DNA of 64,000 nucleotides from Fen-1308 sp035319125 (GTDB lineage Bacteria; Nitrospirota; Thermodesulfovibrionia; Thermodesulfovibrionales; Dissulfurispiraceae): assembly GCA_035319125.1 (NCBI GenBank), contig DATHDG010000040.1, positions 34,570 through 98,569 of the forward strand, written 5' to 3'. The notes below the pieces were generated by a model. It was given only the letters and a program-made list of their open reading frames with translations, did no database searches and was not told the DNA's origin. Both the position numbers and the translations under genes were made by a program. How positions within the stretch are numbered: position 1 is the stretch's first letter; every line of letters begins with the position of its first letter. Positions 9,533 through 19,206 of the stretch are shown here, one piece after another.

Positions 9533-10971
9533 AGTTCCATCACCATCTGTTTAAACTGTCGCCCTCTGTCTTCGAAATCCATAAACATGTCGAAGCTTGC
9601 GCATGCAGGTGAAAGTAGGACCACGTCTCCCTGAGTTGCTGCCTCACTTGCTTTAGCGATAGCAGCCCTAAAGTCGAAGCCTGCCATTTCACACGGTGTA
9701 ACATCGCAGACTGCCTTTCTAATTTTTTCGGCAGCCTCACCTACAAGAATCAGATTCTTGACCTTCTCTTTTATCAACGGCCTCAACAACGTGAAATCGC
9801 TGTCCTTGTCACGGCCTCCGGCTATCAAGATGACAGGCTCTGCAAACCCTTCAAGAGACTTCATTACCGCACCAACATTAGTACCCTTGGAATCGTTTAT
9901 ATATTTAACCCCTTCCAGCTCCCGCACAAGCTCCAGCCTGTGTTCCAGCCCCTGGAATGTGGCCAGCGCATTCCTTATGCCTTCTAAATTGCACCCAGCA
10001 AGATATGCCATAAGCGCGGCAGCCATTGCATTTTCAATGTTATGGACACCTTTTATAACAAATGATGATGGATCTAAATCAAATGATGAACTTGGCACTG
10101 CCAGATCCCGATTGATAGCACCCAACTTGTCAGCCGAAAGGTTAAAGCTGATCTTTCCATTGAGAAAACAGATACCTTCAACCACTTTCTTGCGGCTGAA
10201 ATAAAAGACTTGAGGCTTCTGATCCTGCTTGCCAATTATCTGCTCAATCTCTGCAGAAAAAGGATCGTCAGCATTCAACACAAGATAGTCGCCCGGTTTC
10301 TGGTTCATGGACACCCGACATTTCGCTCTAACGTACAGTTCCATCTCATGATAACGGTCGAGATGATCCGGAGTAATGTTTAGAATAGCTGAGCCTTTCG
10401 GCCTGAAATTTCCTATAGTCTCCAGCTGAAAGCTCGACAGTTCTGCGACTACATATTTAATAGGGGCTGCGGGTGGATTTATCAATATATCGTGAACCTC
10501 AGCCGCCAGCGAGTTGCCTATATTACCACCAAGAATTGTACTAATACCTCCGCTCCGGAGTATCGTGTCCAGAAGCGCTGTCGTAGTGGACTTGCCGTTA
10601 GTGCCGGTAATTGCCAGAAATTCCGGGGCATCTACCTTTAAAACTTGGGTGATAACATGGCATGCCAGTTCAAGCTCGCCAATGATCTTGATCCCGTTGC
10701 GCTGCGCTAACTTAAGGGGTTCGATATCAAGCGGAATGCCAGGGCTGACAACTATGGTGTCAGCTGATTCAAAAAGTTCGACAGGATGCCTGCCTAGTGA
10801 GAGTGAAATTGCTGGATCTAATGCTTTAATAAATGGGGTCAGCTGATCAGGCTTCTTCAGATCGGTAACCGTAACTCCGGCCCCCAAATAGGCGAGAAGA
10901 TTTGCAGCTCCGACGCCGCTCCTGGCAAGTCCTACAATTACAATCCTCTGTCCACTGTACGTTGTCCCCAT
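9529..10971 (-). CDS. murD: UDP-N-acetylmuramoyl-L-alanine--D-glutamate ligase
   Basis: MurD adds D-glutamate to UDP-MurNAc-L-Ala in the cytoplasm. The N-terminal domain has IVIVGLARSGVGAA, the ATP loop is ITGTNGKSTTT at residues 121-131, and the C-terminal part has the conserved NDSKGTN (substrate Lys/Asn region) and LIAGGRDKD. Length 480 is within the family range. The ATG has no clear ribosome site; it starts 38 bp after the dacA-like gene rather than next to mraY as in most dcw clusters. Confidence 0.97.
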   Translation of the reverse strand: MGTTYSGQRIVIVGLARSGVGAANLLAYLGAGVTVTDLKKPDQLTPFIKALDPAISLSLGRHPVELFESADTIVVSPGIPLDIEPLKLAQRNGIKIIGELELACHVITQVLKVDAPEFLAITGTNGKSTTTALLDTILRSGGISTILGGNIGNSLAAEVHDILINPPAAPIKYVVAELSSFQLETIGNFRPKGSAILNITPDHLDRYHEMELYVRAKCRVSMNQKPGDYLVLNADDPFSAEIEQIIGKQDQKPQVFYFSRKKVVEGICFLNGKISFNLSADKLGAINRDLAVPSSSFDLDPSSFVIKGVHNIENAMAAALMAYLAGCNLEGIRNALATFQGLEHRLELVRELEGVKYINDSKGTNVGAVMKSLEGFAEPVILIAGGRDKDSDFTLLRPLIKEKVKNLILVGEAAEKIRKAVCDVTPCEMAGFDFRAAIAKASEAATQGDVVLLSPACASFDMFMDFEDRGRQFKQMVMEL

Positions 10972-11009
10972 TACTGGAAAAAATGTTTATCTCCCGCTGC
11001 TTTATGATG

Positions 11010-12134
11010 TTATGAAACGTCTTGTGCTGCGGTCTTGTTTCGGGCGTTGACTGCCCCGCCCTTCTTTTTATTAACCTTCTTTTTTGTTGCTGAATTTTTC
11101 TTCGTTGCAGATTTCTTCCTGGCTGCTATCTTCTTTTTTGAAGATTTGCCCCCTTTGCCGATCTTGCTTGCTCTTATTTTTTCAAGTCTCTGTTTCTTCT
11201 TAACCTTATGAGAAGCATACACTACCGGACTGTTGGAAACAGATGTGTAGTAAATCTCCGGCTCTCTCTTCTTGTTTAATACATCATCACCCCGCGCGAG
11301 CAAAGTTGAAGAATCATGCCAGAGTTCGTTGCGAACTGATTCACCAAGCACCGCAGCCACCAGCATCCTGTCGCCCTTCTGTCCTGCGCATACAAAACAA
11401 TGCTTTGCAGCCCTGGTATATCCAGTTTTGCCACCGACCATATCCTCATCAGTCCACAAGAGATGGTTGGTATTTTTTACAACTATCTTTCGGCCGCCTT
11501 CGGTGTATACCTGCTGTGAACGGGTTTTAACAATTTCTTTAATTACCGGATAGCCAATAGCTCCTTTCATTATCAAGGAGAGATCAAAGGCAGTAATATA
11601 TTGTCCTCCACCCGGAAGGCCCGAAGCATTAACATAATGCGTATTTTCAGCGCCAAGACTCCTCGCTTTCTCATTCATTAACTTTGTGAAGGCCTCTTCC
11701 GATCCTGAAACCGCCTCAGCAAGCGCTACCGCCGCAGAATTCACAGATCTTATCAGCGCGATATTCAGCAGATCCCGTACCTTTAGCTTCTCGCCTGCCC
11801 TGAGATGCGGCGACACAGAGGGTGTATCAGCGGCTTCCTGGCTCACGGTAACAATAGTTTCCGGATCAAGCCTGTCTAGAACTATCATTGCAGTGACAAG
11901 CTTGGTTGTGCTTGCCGGGAAAAGCTTCACATTCGGGTTTTTAGCATAAAGAATATTTCCAGTTGCCCCATCTATTACTACTGCTGCCTTTGCGCTTATG
12001 TCATCAGCGAAAGCACAGTCTGTATTAGAAAGTGCAGCCAGCATAATCATGATGATAAAAATCAGCATCTTCAGCAAAGTGAACCTGCTGTCAGAAGATG
12101 CAAATCCCGGATGTTCAAAGTTTTCCGTTTTCAT
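11010..12134 (-). CDS. dacA: D-alanyl-D-alanine carboxypeptidase (DacA type) with lysine-rich tail
   Basis: A low-molecular-mass penicillin-binding protein that trims the terminal D-Ala of stem peptides in the periplasm. One hydrophobic segment at about residues 20-43 acts as signal peptide or anchor. The three active-site motifs are in order: STTK (75-78), SVN (130-132) and KTG (236-238). After about residue 290 the usual C-terminal domain is missing; instead there is a tail of about 65 residues very rich in Lys, Ala and Ser (KKSATKKNSATKKK). I prefer the ATG at 12134, eight bases after GAGG; ATG 12140 and GTG 12143 are alternatives that overlap the mraY stop. Its position between mraY and murD is unusual. 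Confidence 0.93.
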   Translation of the reverse strand: MKTENFEHPGFASSDSRFTLLKMLIFIIMIMLAALSNTDCAFADDISAKAAVVIDGATGNILYAKNPNVKLFPASTTKLVTAMIVLDRLDPETIVTVSQEAADTPSVSPHLRAGEKLKVRDLLNIALIRSVNSAAVALAEAVSGSEEAFTKLMNEKARSLGAENTHYVNASGLPGGGQYITAFDLSLIMKGAIGYPVIKEIVKTRSQQVYTEGGRKIVVKNTNHLLWTDEDMVGGKTGYTRAAKHCFVCAGQKGDRMLVAAVLGESVRNELWHDSSTLLARGDDVLNKKREPEIYYTSVSNSPVVYASHKVKKKQRLEKIRASKIGKGGKSSKKKIAARKKSATKKNSATKKKVNKKKGGAVNARNKTAAQDVS

Positions 12135-12139
12135 ACACA

Positions 12140-13222
12140 TCACCTCAATTTTAATGTTGCCAGACTAAAAAGTGCAAGGATTATGCCAACTATCCAAAAT
12201 CTGACGATTACTTTCGGTTCCGACCATCCTTTTAATTCGAAATGATGATGAATCGGAGCCATTTTAAAAATTCTGTTTCCGGTCAGTCTGTATGAAGCAA
12301 CCTGCAGCACCACCGAGATGGTTTCGATTACAAATATTCCTCCAACAACAGCCAAAACAATTTCATGTTTTGTAACAACCGCTAGGGTGCCAAGCGCTCC
12401 TCCGAGCCCTAGCGAACCGACATCGCCCATAAATACCTCTGCAGGGTAGGCATTATACCAAAGAAACCCTAATGAAGCTCCAAGCAGCGCGCCGCAAAAG
12501 ACTGTGAGTTCACCAGTGCCCGGCAGATATAAGACTTGCAGATATCGTGCGAACTGAGCATGACCTGATAAATATACGAGGGCGCCGTTTGCAAGAGTAG
12601 CAACAGCAACCAGACCTATTGCCAGGCCGTCGATACCGTCGGTCAGATTCACTGCATTTGATGAGCCTACAATTACGAAAATTGAAAACGGAATGTAAAA
12701 AACACCCAGATCGAAAAGCCAGTGTTTAAAGAAAGGAATGCTCAACACAGAGGCATATTGGTCTTTGGGATTGACATACAGGAACATGCCGATTAAAAAG
12801 GAAAGAAAAAGCTGCGCTCCGAATTTATATAACGGGCGTAGGCCTTTAGGGTTCTTTTTCACTGCTTTAAGATAGTCATCTACGAAACCGATAGCTCCGA
12901 ATCCTAATAAAGACAATAGTACGACACATACATATGCACTCCTGAAATTGCCCCATAGCGCCATTGAGACAGTTACGGCGATTATAATGATGACCCCTCC
13001 CATGGTAGGAGTACCTGATTTGGAAAGGTGCGTCTTGGGGCCGTCATCCCTTATTTGCTGTATCATGCTTATCTGTTTGAGTTTTTCAATTATGCGCGGA
13101 GCAATTGCAACCGTTATAACGAGTGCGGTCAGGGCTGCCAGAGATGTCCTGAACGTAATATACCTGAATACATTGAACGGAGAAAAATACTGGTAAAGAC
13201 TGTATAGCAGTTCGTAGAGCAA
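12140..13222 (-). CDS. mraY: Phospho-N-acetylmuramoyl-pentapeptide transferase MraY
   Basis: MraY makes lipid I from UDP-MurNAc-pentapeptide and undecaprenyl phosphate in the inner membrane. Hydropathy shows about ten helices. Family signatures are TPTMGGVIII, FVDDYLK, NAVNLTDGIDGLA and the C-terminal PIHHHFELKGWSE histidine motif. The start is a TTG: the preceding GGGGG lies eight bases upstream, and the resulting N-terminus (FSPFNVFRYITFRT) aligns with the usual MraY beginning. It is separated from murF by 2 bp and its stop overlaps the possible starts of the dacA-like gene. Confidence 0.97.
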   Translation of the reverse strand: MLYELLYSLYQYFSPFNVFRYITFRTSLAALTALVITVAIAPRIIEKLKQISMIQQIRDDGPKTHLSKSGTPTMGGVIIIIAVTVSMALWGNFRSAYVCVVLLSLLGFGAIGFVDDYLKAVKKNPKGLRPLYKFGAQLFLSFLIGMFLYVNPKDQYASVLSIPFFKHWLFDLGVFYIPFSIFVIVGSSNAVNLTDGIDGLAIGLVAVATLANGALVYLSGHAQFARYLQVLYLPGTGELTVFCGALLGASLGFLWYNAYPAEVFMGDVGSLGLGGALGTLAVVTKHEIVLAVVGGIFVIETISVVLQVASYRLTGNRIFKMAPIHHHFELKGWSEPKVIVRFWIVGIILALFSLATLKLR

Positions 13223-13224
13223 CC

Positions 13225-14628
13225 TTATTTCCCCCTGGTCACAACCAGCATGCCACTGTTATCCTTATGTTTTTCTATAAACTCCATTACGCGTTCCATC
13301 TTCATGCCTCGAGATCCCTTGATCAGCACAACATCACCTTCAGCAATCTGATCCGTCAGCAGTTTGCCGGCATCATCGGCAGTCTCTACTGCACTAGCAT
13401 TTCTGCCGAATGTTGAAACACCTTCCTTCATAAGGGGCCCAACGCCTATAAATAGATCTATTCCTTTATTTTTAAGTATGTTGCCGATTTCCTTGTGAGC
13501 ATCGATGCTAAAGTTTCCCAGTTCAAGCATGTCTCCGAGCACCGCAATAGATCTCGATCCGGCCGGCCTCTTGTTCGCAATGGATACAAGCTCTTCTATC
13601 GAGGCTTTCATTGAGGACGGATTCGCATTGTATACGTCATATATAAATGTAATCCGCCCTATCCTTTTGATCTCAAACCTCATTTTAACTCCGCCGAAAG
13701 CCTCGAGTCCTTCTTTTATTCTATCAAGCCCTAGTCCCAACGTATGTGCTACAGCGCACGCTGCAAGAGAGTTATAAATGTTAAAGCGCCCGGAAAGCTG
13801 CGATTGGATTGAGACTTTGCCCGCATAAGTATGAATTGAAAAACTGCACCCGTTGCCGGTTGAAACTATTTCACCCGCCGTGATATCGTTTTCCTTCTCG
13901 GATATACCAAAAGTGACTATCGGTCCAGTGAATTTGAGCGACAGGCCACCGATCAGAAATGCATCGTCACCATTCAGCACAGTCTTTTTTAGATAAGGCA
14001 GTATTTCAAGCTCAGCATCCCGCACGGCTTCCATCGAGCCGAACCCTTCGAGATGCTCAGCCCCGATGTTAGTAATCACGCCTATATCGGGCAATGCTAT
14101 CTTGCACAAGAGATCGACATCGCCAGGCCTGTTGGTTCCCATCTCAAGAACCATCGCGCCTGTGTCTTCATCCGCCCGGGTAATGCATAATGGCATGCCT
14201 ATGTGGTTATTCAGATTTCCTTCTGTTTTCAGCACCTTGAAACTTGTTCCCAACACGGAAGATATAAGTTCTTTCGTTGTTGTCTTACCGTTGCTGCCGA
14301 CAACCGCTATCACAGGACCTCTAAAGCGTTTTCTGATAAAGCAGGCGAGTTCCTGAAGCGCCAGCAGCGTATCATCAACCTTTATGACTGTCTTACCTGC
14401 GCTGAACTCAATGTTTTCAGCCCATGAACTGTTAACCAGGATGCCATCACAGATTTTCAGGCTATCCATCACAAAATCATGCCCATCAAACCTGTCACCT
14501 TTTAGTGGGATAAACAGTTCGCCGCTCTTAATAGTGCGAGAATCTATTGAAACCCTTGTGAATTCGTCTGCACCCCTTGCTGCAAGCTGACCGCCTGTAG
14601 CCGCAAGTATATCAGCGAGCTTTAACAT
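13225..14628 (-). CDS. murF: UDP-MurNAc-tripeptide--D-Ala-D-Ala ligase
   Basis: MurF completes the soluble precursor by adding D-Ala-D-Ala, the product of the ddl enzyme encoded in the same cluster. It shows the N-terminal uridine-binding domain (SIDSRTIKSGELFIPLKG), the ATP loop AVVGSNGKTTTKEL near residue 108, and YNANPSSMKASIE with VLGDMLELG in the C-terminal half. Length 467 is normal. Its ATG overlaps the murE stop by 7 bp. Confidence 0.97.
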   Translation of the reverse strand: MLKLADILAATGGQLAARGADEFTRVSIDSRTIKSGELFIPLKGDRFDGHDFVMDSLKICDGILVNSSWAENIEFSAGKTVIKVDDTLLALQELACFIRKRFRGPVIAVVGSNGKTTTKELISSVLGTSFKVLKTEGNLNNHIGMPLCITRADEDTGAMVLEMGTNRPGDVDLLCKIALPDIGVITNIGAEHLEGFGSMEAVRDAELEILPYLKKTVLNGDDAFLIGGLSLKFTGPIVTFGISEKENDITAGEIVSTGNGCSFSIHTYAGKVSIQSQLSGRFNIYNSLAACAVAHTLGLGLDRIKEGLEAFGGVKMRFEIKRIGRITFIYDVYNANPSSMKASIEELVSIANKRPAGSRSIAVLGDMLELGNFSIDAHKEIGNILKNKGIDLFIGVGPLMKEGVSTFGRNASAVETADDAGKLLTDQIAEGDVVLIKGSRGMKMERVMEFIEKHKDNSGMLVVTRGK

Positions 14629-16208
14629 CTAGGTTTCCCCTTCAAACGCCTTCTTCTGCGCCCGCGAATCGATATTGCAAATGTTTCCTTGACGGCATCC
14701 TCCAGAACAGTTCTATCGCTGAAAGGATATCGGACATCCTTTATCTCCTGGTAATCCTCATGCCCCTTTCCTGCAATGATCACAATGTCTCCCGGTGATG
14801 CCAGTAGCGCTGCCATCCTAATAGCCGTATGCCTGTCGGGAATAACAATATAATTATCTTTTTCGATCCCTGCTTCAATATCCCTGATAATTCCCATAGG
14901 CTCTTCATTTCTCGGATTGTCAGAGGTTACGATAACAAAGTCGCTCAAATTTGAAGCTATTCGTCCCATTTTGGGACGCTTGCTCTTATCCCTATTTCCT
15001 CCACAACCAAAGACTGTAATGACCTTTCCCGACAGTTCTTTCTGTTTATCTGTTATCGAGCATGCCTCAAGCAACTGCTGAGATGTTTCAAGCAGGCGCT
15101 CTAGTGCATCATGCGTATGTGCATAATCTATAATCGCCAGAAAAGCTTGGCCAAGGTCTACTCTTTCAAAACGACCTCTGACAATATCAACAGCGGCAAT
15201 TCCTTCAGATATGACTTCAACGGGTACTCCCAGCGCCATAGCCGCGCTAGCCGCAGAAAGTATGTTGTATATCCCAGTGCGTCCGACAAGCGGAGAGCGT
15301 ACTGGAATGCTCGAAAGGGAATTTTTTGCTCTTATCAGGAACGAAGTTCCCCTAAACCCGGCAATTATTTCCTCTGCAACAAAATCCGCCTCTTTGTTTG
15401 ATAAGCTGAAGGTCAAGAGCTTTATGGATGGCCTCACGTTTTTTAGATGATCCGAAAGCAATTTGCCATACGGGTCGTCTATATTTATGATGGCCGCGCC
15501 GCCGTCAATCAGAAGTTCTGTGAAAAGCCTCATTTTGGCTTTGAAATAGTCTTCCATAGTGCCGTGGTAATCCAGGTGGTCTCCGGTGAGATTTGTGAAT
15601 ACCGCAACTTTAAATTGAGTATGATCAGCCCTTTTTTGCGCCAGAGCATGTGAGGACACTTCTGCAACTACATGGCTGCACCCTTTGTCTACCATCTGCC
15701 TGAGCAAACTCTGAAAGTCGCTTGCCTCCGGAGTAGTATGAGGAGCCTCGAAGCTGTCGTTCTTGATCATATAGTTGATAGTGCCTATTAGTCCGACACT
15801 TTTCGACCATTTCTCAAGCACCGATTTTATTAGATATGATGTGGTTGTTTTTCCGTTGGTGCCGGTTATTCCCACAACACAGATTTCCTTAGAGGGATGA
15901 CGGAAAAACTTGTCTGAAATTGCAGCAAGACTGTCTCTGCAATCATCAACGCCGATCCATGAAATATTTGGATAATGTCCTATCAGTTCAGAGGCCGACG
16001 GATGGCTCTTCTCATAGACAATAGCCCTGGCGCCTTTAACAATTGCCCTGTCTACAAAGTCGTGACCGTCTGATTTCTCGCCTCTGATCGCCACAAAGAG
16101 AGATCCACTTGCCACCTGACGGGAATCATAAGTGATGCCTGAGATCAACTGTTCTTGGGGCCCCGTCGGCGTACATTTGTAATCTTTTATAAGAGTGGCG
16201 AGATTCAT
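14622..16208 (-). CDS. murE: UDP-MurNAc-L-Ala-D-Glu--meso-DAP ligase
   Basis: MurE adds the third residue of the stem peptide. The ATP loop is GITGTNGKTTTS at 113-124; the acceptor specificity motif DNPR occurs in TSDNPRNEEP, which in this family marks meso-diaminopimelate rather than lysine, as expected for a Gram-negative cell. GKGHEDYQ, another MurE signature, lies near the C-terminus. At 528 residues it is slightly longer than usual, with a very basic end (RGRRRRRLKGKPRC). It overlaps murF by 7 bp. Confidence 0.97.
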   Translation of the reverse strand: MNLATLIKDYKCTPTGPQEQLISGITYDSRQVASGSLFVAIRGEKSDGHDFVDRAIVKGARAIVYEKSHPSASELIGHYPNISWIGVDDCRDSLAAISDKFFRHPSKEICVVGITGTNGKTTTSYLIKSVLEKWSKSVGLIGTINYMIKNDSFEAPHTTPEASDFQSLLRQMVDKGCSHVVAEVSSHALAQKRADHTQFKVAVFTNLTGDHLDYHGTMEDYFKAKMRLFTELLIDGGAAIINIDDPYGKLLSDHLKNVRPSIKLLTFSLSNKEADFVAEEIIAGFRGTSFLIRAKNSLSSIPVRSPLVGRTGIYNILSAASAAMALGVPVEVISEGIAAVDIVRGRFERVDLGQAFLAIIDYAHTHDALERLLETSQQLLEACSITDKQKELSGKVITVFGCGGNRDKSKRPKMGRIASNLSDFVIVTSDNPRNEEPMGIIRDIEAGIEKDNYIVIPDRHTAIRMAALLASPGDIVIIAGKGHEDYQEIKDVRYPFSDRTVLEDAVKETFAISIRGRRRRRLKGKPRC

Positions 16209-16240
16209 TAATATATTCTCAGTTTTCGGCTCCTGATCTA

Positions 16241-17962
16241 TCAGCGCTGATCCGACACCAGGAGCATACCCTTGTCGATTGGCTTATCCATTGGAACGGT
16301 TAGGTATGAAAGCGCATCATTAGATATCTGCCGGAATACCGGCGCAGCGACAACGCCCCCGTATATCTGTCCCTTCGGTTCCTTGATAACAACAATCATA
16401 GCAAGCCTCGGCTTATCTGCGGGTACGAATCCCACAAAAGAGCCTATGTATCTTGTCTTGGAATATCGCTTAGTCTGGGGATCAAATAGCTGAGCAGTGC
16501 CTGTCTTTCCGGCCACATCATTTCCCTCTACTGCAGCCTCAGTCGCCGTACCGCCGGTCTCGGTTACCGTCTTCAATATATCTCTGAATACAGCTGCTGT
16601 CTGGGCGGAAATAATCTTATGAGTCTTTGGTTCGACTTTCAATATCATTTCTCCGGCAGGGGAATGTATTTCTTTTACAACGTGGGGTGTCACCAGATAG
16701 CCGCCGTTAGCCACTGCTGAATAGGCTCTCAGCACTTGAAGAGGCGTTACAGCAATTTCCTGCCCAATTGCCATGGCGCCAATGGAAGTGCCGGACCACT
16801 TCTCAGGTGATTTCACAAGCCCCGATATTTCACCTTGCAAGTCTACGCCTGTTTTTTCACCAAAGCCGAATTTCTTAATATATTCGTATACCTTCGGCTT
16901 ACCAACCATCAGTGCTGTCTTGATAGTGCCGACATTCGAGGATTTCTGAATGACTTCACGGAACGGGAGAACGCCGTGCTTGTGGTCATCCTTGATCCTT
17001 CTGCCGCCGACCTCGATTGCTCCGGCACTACAGTCAAAATGCGTCTCCGGATTAACAACCTTTTCTTCAAGAGCAGCGATACCAACTACTATTTTAAAAG
17101 TTGAACCTGGTTCATAGCAATCGGTAATTGCACGGTTTCTTATTTCTGAAGGGTTAGCATCAGCAAGCTCCCCGGGATTGAAGTTTGGCCTGTTGGCAAG
17201 CGCCAGAATCTCTCCCGTAAAAGGGTCCATCATTATAGCAGTGGCAGATGCCGGCCTCCACTTCTTGATAGCGGCATCGAGATTCTTTTCAAGAATGTAT
17301 TGAAGCCCCTCATCAATCGTCAGAACTATGTCATTACCATGAATGTCCTGCCTGCTGCCCTCGGAAAGCGAGATGCCTTTTGCATCTTTTGTCACATAGG
17401 TACTGCCCTCTTTCGCTGTCAGATATTTCTCATAGCCTCTCTCGACGCCCTCCATGCCTTTATTATCCAGATTGACGAACCCTACGACATGGGATGCGAG
17501 TGCTCCCTTTGGGTATACTCGTTTCATTTCCGTAACAAGCCCAACTCCGTTCATCTTCATGGCCTGAATCTTTTGGGCCTTCTCAACTTCAACCTTCCTT
17601 TCGACCCAACTGAAATGCTTATCTGTGACAAGCTTTGCATAAATCGCGCGAGCGTCCTTGTGGATGGTTGTTGAGAGAGAGCGTGCAACCTCTTTGGCGG
17701 AAGTTACCTCAGTGGGATTGCAGAATATCGACTCGGTTTCAAGATTGACAGCCAGTTCGTGACCGCGACGATCCATTATGATCCCACGCTTAACCGGGAT
17801 AACTTCTTTTCTGATCTGCTGGCCGCGTGCTTTTGAAACATACCACTCATGGTTGATAAGCATTATGTCAACCAGTCGCAAAAAGACAGCTGCAAAGCTC
17901 ACACAAAGAAATGCGAGCATCATGACTGCCCTTTTTCGGTGATTATTATTTATTCCTGCCAT
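16241..17962 (-). CDS. ftsI: Septal transpeptidase FtsI (PBP3/PBP2B class)
   Basis: FtsI cross-links septal peptidoglycan in the periplasm as partner of FtsW. A short basic N-terminus is followed by one membrane helix (AVMMLAFLCVSFAAVFLRL), the dimerisation domain (PVKRGIIMDRRG) and the transpeptidase domain with STFK at about 287-290, SSN at about 341-343 and KTG at about 486-488. No PASTA repeats follow. I chose the ATG at 17962, which has AAAGG just upstream; a GTG at 17977 would add five residues. It lies between ftsL and murE. Confidence 0.95.
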   Translation of the reverse strand: MAGINNNHRKRAVMMLAFLCVSFAAVFLRLVDIMLINHEWYVSKARGQQIRKEVIPVKRGIIMDRRGHELAVNLETESIFCNPTEVTSAKEVARSLSTTIHKDARAIYAKLVTDKHFSWVERKVEVEKAQKIQAMKMNGVGLVTEMKRVYPKGALASHVVGFVNLDNKGMEGVERGYEKYLTAKEGSTYVTKDAKGISLSEGSRQDIHGNDIVLTIDEGLQYILEKNLDAAIKKWRPASATAIMMDPFTGEILALANRPNFNPGELADANPSEIRNRAITDCYEPGSTFKIVVGIAALEEKVVNPETHFDCSAGAIEVGGRRIKDDHKHGVLPFREVIQKSSNVGTIKTALMVGKPKVYEYIKKFGFGEKTGVDLQGEISGLVKSPEKWSGTSIGAMAIGQEIAVTPLQVLRAYSAVANGGYLVTPHVVKEIHSPAGEMILKVEPKTHKIISAQTAAVFRDILKTVTETGGTATEAAVEGNDVAGKTGTAQLFDPQTKRYSKTRYIGSFVGFVPADKPRLAMIVVIKEPKGQIYGGVVAAPVFRQISNDALSYLTVPMDKPIDKGMLLVSDQR

Positions 17963-17998
17963 GTTGCCTTTTGTCACCCACTTCTGATAGAGGCATCT

Positions 17999-18322
17999 CT
18001 ATTTACTATATGAAGCCTTGAAGGCTCCTTTGAATTGTCCGGAGGTCACATAGACAACTTTCTTTCTTTCCGGAAAAGAGAAGCCCATGCCTGCGAGATC
18101 AGACTTCTCGGCGCGTGCAAGAGTCATAAGGCCTGCTCTCTGAGCTACAAGCGACTTCTGGTCCCTGAGAGCCTCCATCTTGGTGTGTTCAAGGCTGCTC
18201 AACTTATATTCGAGGGAAGTTACGCTTGCCCTCAGCCAAACTATGCAGAATGTTGACATGATGACAAGAAGAATAGATAATGCCTGCATGGCCGTCACTG
18301 TCCTGCTCTTCCTGTATTTCAT
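17999..18322 (-). CDS. ftsL: Cell division protein FtsL
   Basis: A 107-residue bitopic protein between rsmH and ftsI, the canonical position of ftsL. A basic N-terminus is followed by one transmembrane segment (ALSILLVIMSTFCIVWL) and a periplasmic heptad-rich coiled coil (LEYKLSSLEHTKMEALRDQKSLVAQRAGLM). FtsL forms a complex with FtsB and FtsQ that activates FtsWI. Sequence conservation in this family is low, so the call rests on architecture and position. Its ATG overlaps the rsmH stop by 4 bp. Confidence 0.9.
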   Translation of the reverse strand: MKYRKSRTVTAMQALSILLVIMSTFCIVWLRASVTSLEYKLSSLEHTKMEALRDQKSLVAQRAGLMTLARAEKSDLAGMGFSFPERKKVVYVTSGQFKGAFKASYSK

Positions 18323-19206
18323 TGCTTCTCACCTCCCCTTAATTTCGCACTTCTACAAGCCGGATTCTTAAATTTCTCATCCACTGAAGGAGCAACAGGC
18401 TTCTTAGTCAGCACCTTGATGGAACCCTCTTTGCCCCACTCTCTTAGCAGGTTCTTTACGATCCTGTCTTCCAGCGAATGATATGAAATAACGCATAGCC
18501 TGCCGCCAGTCTTCAAGATGCCTAGTGCCGCGGTGAGCCCATTTCTTAACTGACTGAGTTCCTCGTTGACTTCAATTCTTATTGCCTGAAAAGTCTTGGT
18601 AGCAGGATGGATCTTGCCTCTGCCGCCATATGCCTGCACTACGATGTCTGCCAATTCTGCGCATGTATCGATAGAAGCTGATTTTCTGCAAGCCACGATC
18701 CTTTTCGCGATTTTTCTATAAAGTGGTTCTTCGCCATATTCCAGCAACACCCTTTGCAGTTCTTTTTCCGGATACCTGTTTATAACGTCCCATGCGCTCA
18801 ATGTTTGTGAAGGGTCCATCCTCATGTCGAGTCTTGCATCGGACATGAAACTGAAACCTCTCTCATGTTTTTTCAGTTGCAGCATGGATACACCCAGATC
18901 AAAAAGCACACCGTCTAAACTGTCCAGTTTCAAAGAGTGTATAACTGCTGAAAGATCGGAAAAATTTCCCTGTTGCAAAATCACCCGCTCATTGCCAAGA
19001 TTCACGCGTGCATTTGCAAGTGCCTCCAAATCACGGTCGATGCCGACAAGCGTACCCTTAGAGCCCATCCTCTTCAGTATTTCCAGGGAATGGCCTCCAA
19101 GACCCACTGTTGCATCCAGGTATGTGCCGTTTTCTTTCACATTCAGCAATTCGACCACCTCATTTACAAGAACAGGCACATGGAGTGCCTTGTCGTTAAA
19201 TGCCAT
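18319..19206 (-). CDS. rsmH: 16S rRNA (cytosine(1402)-N4)-methyltransferase
   Basis: RsmH (MraW) methylates N4 of C1402 in the ribosomal P site using S-adenosylmethionine. Motifs: HVPVLVNEVVELL at the N-terminus, DATVGLGGHSLEIL for cofactor binding, DGVLFDLGVSMLQL, and the C-terminal VISYHSLEDRIVKN. The frame stays open to a TTG at 19242, but the ATG at 19206 fits the family N-terminus and reduces the overlap with mraZ to 11 bp. Standard neighbour of mraZ. Confidence 0.96.
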   Translation of the reverse strand: MAFNDKALHVPVLVNEVVELLNVKENGTYLDATVGLGGHSLEILKRMGSKGTLVGIDRDLEALANARVNLGNERVILQQGNFSDLSAVIHSLKLDSLDGVLFDLGVSMLQLKKHERGFSFMSDARLDMRMDPSQTLSAWDVINRYPEKELQRVLLEYGEEPLYRKIAKRIVACRKSASIDTCAELADIVVQAYGGRGKIHPATKTFQAIRIEVNEELSQLRNGLTAALGILKTGGRLCVISYHSLEDRIVKNLLREWGKEGSIKVLTKKPVAPSVDEKFKNPACRSAKLRGGEKQ

